Shown here: positions 5,719-9,248 of the stretch, piece by piece
Layout of the letters: each line of letters begins with the position of its first letter
Position numbering within the stretch: position 1 is the stretch's first letter
Origin: an uncultured Actinomyces sp.
GTDB lineage: Bacteria > Actinomycetota > Actinomycetes > Actinomycetales > Actinomycetaceae
NCBI GenBank assembly: GCA_915069725.1
Contig: CAJZFF010000048.1
Location: 1-9,248 of the forward strand
Length of the DNA: 9,248 nt
Direction of reading: 5' to 3'
Position numbers and translations under genes: made by a program
The notes under the pieces: generated by a model
What the model saw: only the letters and a program-made list of their open reading frames with translations
Told to the model about the DNA's origin: nothing
Database searches by the model: none

Positions 5719-6125
5719 TGCTTCTCCTTGGAGGTGGCGGGGGTGGCGGAGGTGGCGATGATGGTCTGCAGCATGGTGTGGAGCTCCTCGTCGCTGAGCT
5801 GGGCCAGGCGCGCGCGCTCCACGGCGCGGTCGAGGTGCTCCTCGACCTCCCGCAGCACCTGCTCGCGCACCAGCTCGGAGTCCCGGGGCAGGACGAAGTA
5901 GCCCTTGCCGGGAACGTTGGCCAGGAAGCCTTCGGCGACGAGGTCGGAGTAGGCGCGGGTGGTGGTGATGACGCTGACGCGCAGGTCACGGGCCAGAGCC
6001 CGGATCGAGGGCAGCATCTCGTCGGCCTCCACCTGGCCGGTCAGGATCGCGTCCCTGACCTGCTGGGCGATCTGCTCGTAGATGGGAACTCCTGCCGTGT
6101 TGGACAGGACGACCGAGAGCGGCAT
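5715..6125 (-). CDS. GntR-family transcriptional repressor, YtrA subfamily
   Basis: A 136-residue regulator, the short length typical of YtrA-type GntR proteins, which have a winged helix and only a small helical C-terminal dimerisation part. The winged helix-turn-helix spans about 14-80: P-I-Y-E-Q-I-A, then L-P-S-I-R-A-L-A-R-D-L-R-V-S, T-T-T-R-A-Y, and the wing G-K-G-Y-F-V. Residues 82-136 form charged helices without a larger ligand-binding domain. It is the first gene of the operon and should repress it until an inducer (often a cell-wall antibiotic or a metabolite in related systems) is present. The ATG has AAGGAG 5 nt upstream. A palindrome overlapping the -10 element just upstream is the likely autoregulatory operator. 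The actual inducer cannot be read from the sequence. Confidence 0.93.
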   Translation of the reverse strand: MPLSVVLSNTAGVPIYEQIAQQVRDAILTGQVEADEMLPSIRALARDLRVSVITTTRAYSDLVAEGFLANVPGKGYFVLPRDSELVREQVLREVEEHLDRAVERARLAQLSDEELHTMLQTIIATSATPATSKEKQ

Positions 6126-6137
6126 GGCAACTCCTTC

Positions 6138-6167
6138 TGTACATACACACTATAGACAGTATGTGCA
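6138..6167. promoter_or_regulatory. Palindromic operator of the GntR/ABC operon
   Basis: A 30-bp dyad has outer arms TGTACATAC and GTATGTGCA (8 of 9 pairs match) around a central CTATAG palindrome. It lies 13 bp before the regulator's start codon and covers the -10 hexamer. The location and symmetry fit a dimeric GntR repressor that controls its own operon. The binding itself is inferred. Confidence 0.75.
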
Positions 6168-6179
6168 TAGGGGAGTCAA
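6149..6179 (-). promoter_or_regulatory. Promoter of the GntR/ABC exporter operon
   Basis: On the minus strand a TTGACT -35 (6179-6174) and a TATAGT -10 (6154-6149) are separated by 19 bp, a rather long spacer. The region is much more AT-rich than its surroundings. Transcription would begin near 6142, giving a leader of under 20 nt with the AAGGAG ribosome site. The -10 lies in the centre of the operator. A further CACCG-CATA-CGGTG dyad lies just upstream at 6189-6202. Confidence 0.65.
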
Positions 6180-6244
6180 GTGCTGTTCCACCGCATACGG
6201 TGTGGGACATCGGCTCTCACGGGCGCCTCGGAGCAGAGACGACC

Positions 6245-6280
6245 CCGGCGACTGGGCCCAGAAGCAGGCCCAGTCGCCGG
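6245..6280 (-). terminator. Strong hairpin, probable terminator of the lipoprotein gene
   Basis: A perfect 14-bp GC-rich inverted repeat (CCGGCGACTGGGCC and its complement) has an 8-nt loop. It lies 104 bp after the stop of the DUF3060-like gene and before the GntR promoter. The minus-strand sequence after it (GTCGTCTCT) is pyrimidine-rich but not a U-run, as is common for actinobacterial terminators. The rest of 6180-6383 shows no supported gene. Confidence 0.7.
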
Positions 6281-6383
6281 AGTTCAGGAACAGGTCGGGT
6301 CGCCGCGCCCTTCAGACGTCGCCACTGCGCGCCGTCGACTGCCGCGATGGCAACCGGACGGGGAAGGCGCGGCAAGGTGGGAT

Positions 6384-7049
6384 TCAGTCCCCGTGTCCCT
6401 GCTGGTGGGTCTCAGTGTTGTGGCCGAAGTCCTCCACCTTCGGGCTGTTGCCGGCCCAGACCACCTCCGCGTTGGTTCCCTTGATGACGACGCGGTCGAC
6501 GTCCTTGACGTAGACGGTGACGTTGTTGCCGGAGATGGTCAACAGGCTGACGTAGTCGGCGAAGACCTTCGTGTTGTTGGCGGTGACACTGAGACTGTTC
6601 ACCTCCCCCTCGATACGGATGTCGTCGCCGGACTTGTCCAGGAGCATGGTCGGGCTCGCCGAGACCGTCTTCTCCACGAACTCCAGGTCGCTCAGCCAGT
6701 CGCTGTCGGTGATGGTCGCCCGAGCGCCGGGGCGCTCACCACTCGCAGGCCGGGCGCCTGCCTCGGGAGCGCTGGAGCCGACGGCGGCAGGCGAGGCCTG
6801 TTCCGGGGTACTGGGCGCAGCGGTCTGCGATCGGGGCGCCTGAGAGGCGGTCGTCGCAGCCGTTGACGGCGACGACGCAGCCGACTGCTCCGGGGCCGAG
6901 TCCTCCTGGCCCGCCGCTGCGGCGGTTCCCTGGTCGGTCGAGCCTCCGCCAACGGAGATGGAGCAGGCGCTGATGCCGGTCAGGGACAGGGCCACGAGGA
7001 CGACAGCGGCTGCGCGGCGGGGACGGAGGGGACGAGTGGTCGGGGACAT
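6384..7049 (-). CDS. Lipoprotein with a C-terminal DUF3060-like domain
   Basis: A 221-residue surface lipoprotein of unknown function. The signal peptide has an Arg-rich n-region (R-P-R-R, 9-12), a hydrophobic stretch (13-25) and the lipobox I-S-A-C, with the lipid-carrying Cys at 29. A disordered Ala/Ser/Thr/Pro-rich linker (35-110) could span the cell wall. The C-terminal part, about 145-205, has short alternating beta-type segments with Asn-rich turns, including L-T-I-S-G-N-N-V-T-V-Y-V and V-V-I-K-G-T-N-A-E-V. This is the pattern of DUF3060. The tail is His/Asp/Gln-rich. The ATG at 7049 is chosen over 7103 because it gives a proper signal peptide and has GGAG 7 nt upstream. It follows the OmpA-like lipoprotein by 80 bp with no terminator between, so the two are probably co-transcribed. 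C-S-I-S-V-G-G-G-S after the lipobox nearly matches that neighbour. Confidence 0.8.
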   Translation of the reverse strand: MSPTTRPLRPRRAAAVVLVALSLTGISACSISVGGGSTDQGTAAAAGQEDSAPEQSAASSPSTAATTASQAPRSQTAAPSTPEQASPAAVGSSAPEAGARPASGERPGARATITDSDWLSDLEFVEKTVSASPTMLLDKSGDDIRIEGEVNSLSVTANNTKVFADYVSLLTISGNNVTVYVKDVDRVVIKGTNAEVVWAGNSPKVEDFGHNTETHQQGHGD

Positions 7050-7129
7050 GGTTCTTCTCCGGTATTCAGATGTGGTGAGGGCGGTCGGGTGGGCATCATG
7101 CACGTGCGGTCCGATGGCCGGGCGGCGGT

Positions 7130-8383
7130 TCAGAAGGCCGGGACGAAGACCTCGACGCGGCGGTTGAGGCGGCGACCGGCGGGGTTGTCGGAGCCGTCGG
7201 GGTTCTCGTTGGGGGCCACCGGCTTGGTCTCGCCGTAGCCGACGGCTTCCAGGTCGGCGGCCACGCCGTCGGACTTCAGGGCGTTTGAGACGGCCTGTGC
7301 CCGCTGCTCGGAGAGCTTCTGGTTGAAGGCGTCGTCGGAGACGGAGTCGGTGTGGCCCTGGACCTGAACCTTGGGGGCCTTGGAGTCCTTGATGACGGTG
7401 GCCAGGTTGGTGAGCGTGGTCGAGGCCTGGTCGCGCAGCTCCGATGAGCCGAAGTCGAACAGGACGCTGTCCTCCAGGGTGATGACGGTGCCGCAGGACT
7501 GCACGGGCTTGGCTGCGTCGATGGAGGGGAAGGTGCCGACCTTGCCGGCCTTGGGGACGGGCTTGGCCGAGACCGAGGCGTCGTTGACGATGGCGCTGCC
7601 GTCACCGAGGTTGGTGATCGAGATCGTGCCGTCGCTGTAGCTACCCGAGCCGTCACCGTTGTTGGTGATCGAGACCCCGCCACGGCTGTAGGTGCCCGAG
7701 CCCTTGCCATCGAGGGTGATGGCCTCCCCCGTGGCGGAGTCGCTGTAGGTGCCCGAGCCGTCACCATTGACGGTGACGGAGAGGTGGTCGTCGCTGTAGG
7801 TGCCTGAGCCGTCACCGTTGATCGTGATGGCGACCTTGCCGTCGGAGTAGGTGCCTGAACCGTCCCCGTTGTTGGTGATGGAGACCTTGCCGTCGCTGTA
7901 GGTGCCCGAGCCGTCCCCGTTGTTGGTGACCGCTGTGGCTCCTGAGCTCGTGGTCAGCGAACCGTCCCCGCCCAGGACCGTGGAGCCGGAGACGAGCGAT
8001 CCGCTCGCGTCGCAGCGGGCGGGCCTGACTGTGATGCCGGGCTGGGAGGTGATGGAGCGGGTGAGGTCCGGGGTGAAGGCGCCCGTGGACTGGGTGAGCA
8101 GGCTGAGATCGGGCAGGGAGATCATGGGGATCGGGGGGATCTGTCCGGGTTCGTAGCCGGCGACGGCCTGGCCCGTGGAGGCGGCCGTTCCCGACGCCGA
8201 GGCGGAGGCGGCGCCCTGGGCGCTTCCCGCGGAGCCGGCGGAGTCCGAGCCGGCCTGACTGGCCTGGGCCTGCTGACCCTGAGCCTGCGAGGACGAGCCG
8301 CCTCCGATGGACAGGGAGCAGCCGCTCAGCGCGAGGGTGGTGATGAGGGCGAGGGAGGGCAGGGAGATGAGTGCTTTCGTCAT
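7130..8383 (-). CDS. Repeat-containing lipoprotein with an OmpA-like peptidoglycan-binding domain
   Basis: A 417-residue lipoprotein. The signal peptide ends in the lipobox L-S-G-C with Cys22, followed by S-L-S-I-G-G-G-S. A Gln/Ala/Ser-rich linker (30-75) leads to a unique segment (77-150). Seven repeats of about 17 residues, with core N-G-D-G-S-G-T-Y-S-D-G, occupy 151-270. The OmpA-like domain fills about 297-417. Its hallmarks are V-L-F-D-F-G-S-S-E-L, Q-G-H-T-D, L-S-E-Q-R-A, G-Y-G-E and the closing N-R-R-V-E-V. It probably anchors to the cell wall by binding the peptide stem. Cys124 and Cys297 flank the repeats and could form a disulfide. The ATG at 8383 is chosen because it starts a clean signal peptide; the frame is open to 8497. 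No good ribosome site is seen, but TAACGT ends 7 nt upstream, so the mRNA may be leaderless. The sensor kinase gene lies upstream, across a palindrome. Confidence 0.87.
   Translation of the reverse strand: MTKALISLPSLALITTLALSGCSLSIGGGSSSQAQGQQAQASQAGSDSAGSAGSAQGAASASASGTAASTGQAVAGYEPGQIPPIPMISLPDLSLLTQSTGAFTPDLTRSITSQPGITVRPARCDASGSLVSGSTVLGGDGSLTTSSGATAVTNNGDGSGTYSDGKVSITNNGDGSGTYSDGKVAITINGDGSGTYSDDHLSVTVNGDGSGTYSDSATGEAITLDGKGSGTYSRGGVSITNNGDGSGSYSDGTISITNLGDGSAIVNDASVSAKPVPKAGKVGTFPSIDAAKPVQSCGTVITLEDSVLFDFGSSELRDQASTTLTNLATVIKDSKAPKVQVQGHTDSVSDDAFNQKLSEQRAQAVSNALKSDGVAADLEAVGYGETKPVAPNENPDGSDNPAGRRLNRRVEVFVPAF
7574..7933 (-). repeat. Seven tandem coding repeats of about 51 bp
   Basis: The units encode x-S-I-T-N-N-G-D-G-S-G-T-Y-S-D-G-x. 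Units 1, 2, 3 and 6 are nearly regular. Unit 4 is longer (S-A-T-G-E insert), unit 5 has G-K-G-S-G-T-Y-S-R-G, and unit 7 degenerates to G-D-G-S-A-I-V-N-D. The regular alternation suggests a beta-roll or solenoid. The close DNA similarity makes copy number variation between strains plausible. Confidence 0.9.
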
Positions 8384-8390
8384 GACCTGA

Positions 8391-8396
8391 ACGTTA
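8391..8396 (-). promoter_or_regulatory. Possible -10 element for a leaderless OmpA-like gene
   Basis: TAACGT (TANNNT type) ends 7 nt before the ATG at 8383-8381, so the transcript could start at the initiation codon. Only a weak CAGG at poor spacing could serve as a ribosome site. No convincing -35 is seen. Confidence 0.3.
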
Positions 8397-8424
8397 CTGA
8401 ATCGTTGTCGCCGCCCGGTTCCCG

Positions 8425-8448
8425 CCCTGTCGCAGGACTGCGACAGGG
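8425..8448. other. Perfect 11-bp-arm palindrome between kinase and lipoprotein genes
   Basis: The arms CCCTGTCGCAG and CTGCGACAGGG flank a 2-bp centre. It lies 54 bp after the kinase stop and 42 bp before the lipoprotein start. It could be the terminator of the kinase transcript (10-bp stem, GGAC loop, no U-tract), or an operator for the lipoprotein promoter, such as a site for the kinase's partner response regulator. The sequence alone does not decide. Confidence 0.6.
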
Positions 8449-8501
8449 GTGCGGCGGGGTGACGGGGGTTCTTCAGCCGCGACCGCCGGCGCACCATGCG
8501 G

Positions 8502-9248
8502 TCACGGCGTATCCGCCGGACCTGCGACGGGCAGGCTCAGCCATACCCGGGTCCCCACGCCCTCGCGGGAGGCCATGCGCACGCTGCCGCCGTGGCGGCG
8601 CACGATCGTGGATACCAGCGCCAGCCCCAGCCCCGAACCCGGCAGACCCCGGGCGTTGCCGGCCCGGGCCAGCTCGCTCCACACGGCCGGCAGGTCGGCC
8701 TGCGGCACCCCGATCCCGGTGTCGGCCACCTCGATGGTGACGGTTCCGGACTCCTCCCGACCGCGCACCTCCACGGTCCCGCCGGGCGAGGTGTACTTCG
8801 AGGCGTTGGAGATGACGTTGTAGACGGCCGAGTACAGCAGGTCGCCGTCGCCGCGCACATGCGACAGCGGCCACGGCACCTGCGGCAGGTCCAGGCGGAT
8901 TCTGGGTCCGCCGCCACGCGCCGCCCCCTCCTCACCGACCGCCTGGGCGGCGTCGTGGACGGTCTCGGCGATATCGACGTCCTCCAGTGAGAGCGCGGCG
9001 GTCTCCAGGTCGGCCAGTTTGCGCAGGTCCGTCACCAAGCGCCCCATGCGGCGGGCCTGGGCGTCGACGACGTCGACCCGGGCCTGCAGCTCGTGGGGTG
9101 GGGCCTGCGGCAGGTCGGCGACAGCGGCCCGCACCGCCGTCAGCGGATTCTTCAGCTCATGGTCCAGCCGGCGCAGGAACTGCTGGTGACGGGACCACGC
9201 TTCCTCCTGTGCCTGACGTCGCCCCTCCTGCACCGCCAGGCGCAGCCT
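8502..9248 (-). CDS. Sensor histidine kinase, C-terminal kinase core (5' end outside the window)
   Basis: The frame is open to the right edge, so the sensor and membrane part is not visible; 248 residues remain. The dimerisation and phosphoacceptor H-box F-L-R-R-L-D-H-E-L-K-N-P-L is at 24-36, with the phosphorylated His at 30. The catalytic ATPase domain has the N-box Y-N-V-I-S-N-A-S-K-Y at about 143-152, the G1 box D-T-G-I-G at 176-180 and G2 G-S-G-L-G-L-A-L at 204-211. It autophosphorylates and passes phosphate to a response regulator, which would be expected just upstream, outside the window. A GTG at 9233 follows five more sense codons and is probably internal, since a kinase needs its sensor region. 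The stop is followed by a palindrome and the OmpA-like lipoprotein gene, a possible target or partner. Confidence 0.92.
   Translation of the reverse strand, partial: RLRLAVQEGRRQAQEEAWSRHQQFLRRLDHELKNPLTAVRAAVADLPQAPPHELQARVDVVDAQARRMGRLVTDLRKLADLETAALSLEDVDIAETVHDAAQAVGEEGAARGGGPRIRLDLPQVPWPLSHVRGDGDLLYSAVYNVISNASKYTSPGGTVEVRGREESGTVTIEVADTGIGVPQADLPAVWSELARAGNARGLPGSGLGLALVSTIVRRHGGSVRMASREGVGTRVWLSLPVAGPADTP

Noticed and set aside
4546..5901. A 451-codon open frame on the plus strand
   Set aside because: It is antisense to the first permease, the ABC ATPase and the GntR gene, all with clear family motifs. It crosses gene borders and the product is low complexity.
6180..6866. A plus-strand open frame of 228 codons starting beside the GntR promoter
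   Set aside because: It runs through the terminator hairpin and then antisense to the DUF3060-like gene. There is no ribosome site and the protein is Arg/Gly-rich without motifs.
7574..7933. CRISPR-like array from regularly spaced similar DNA
   Set aside because: The repeats are contiguous, in frame and encode a regular peptide motif inside a clear lipoprotein; there are no unique spacers.

Overview
The window is high-GC DNA from an actinobacterium. Its GC-rich codon use, frequent GTG starts, actinobacterial-type SOS box, YtrA-type GntR operon and lipoproteins with Ala/Ser/Thr-rich linkers fit Actinomyces or a close relative. The genus is an inference from gene style, not a database match. 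Every gene I can support lies on the minus strand, so transcription runs from high to low coordinates. The long plus-strand open frames are shadows of these genes.

From the right edge leftwards: (1) 9248-8502, the C-terminal kinase core of a sensor histidine kinase cut by the window edge. (2) An 11-bp-arm palindrome at 8425-8448. (3) 8383-7130, a lipoprotein with seven ~17-residue NGDGSGTYSDG repeats and an OmpA-like peptidoglycan-binding domain. (4) 7049-6384, a DUF3060-like lipoprotein, followed by a perfect 14-bp-arm hairpin (6245-6280) that probably terminates it. The two lipoproteins share nearly the same sequence around the lipid-anchored cysteine.

(5) 6179-1760 is one compact operon. 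A promoter overlapped by a palindromic operator drives a YtrA-type GntR repressor, one ABC ATPase and four consecutive paralogous ABC-2 type permeases. Three junctions are 4-bp or 8-bp overlaps, so translation is probably coupled. The last two permeases begin with a duplicated DNA cassette of about 217 bp. It is identical except for one substitution and one 18-bp insertion, and it spans the 3' end of the gene before, the intergenic RBS and the first 53 codons. Beyond the cassette the membrane domains diverge sharply. This is the most unusual structure in the window.

(6) 1620-832 is thymidylate kinase (tmk). (7) 719 to the left edge is ruvA and the start of ruvB, overlapping by 8 bp. Just upstream of ruvA lies a near-perfect LexA-type SOS box embedded in a longer inverted repeat, so ruvAB should be DNA-damage inducible independently of tmk. 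No ruvC lies immediately upstream, although it usually precedes ruvA in actinobacteria.

Together the window combines housekeeping genes (tmk, ruvAB) with two envelope-facing modules: a small-molecule-responsive exporter operon of expanded permease content, and a sensor kinase next to two surface lipoproteins.
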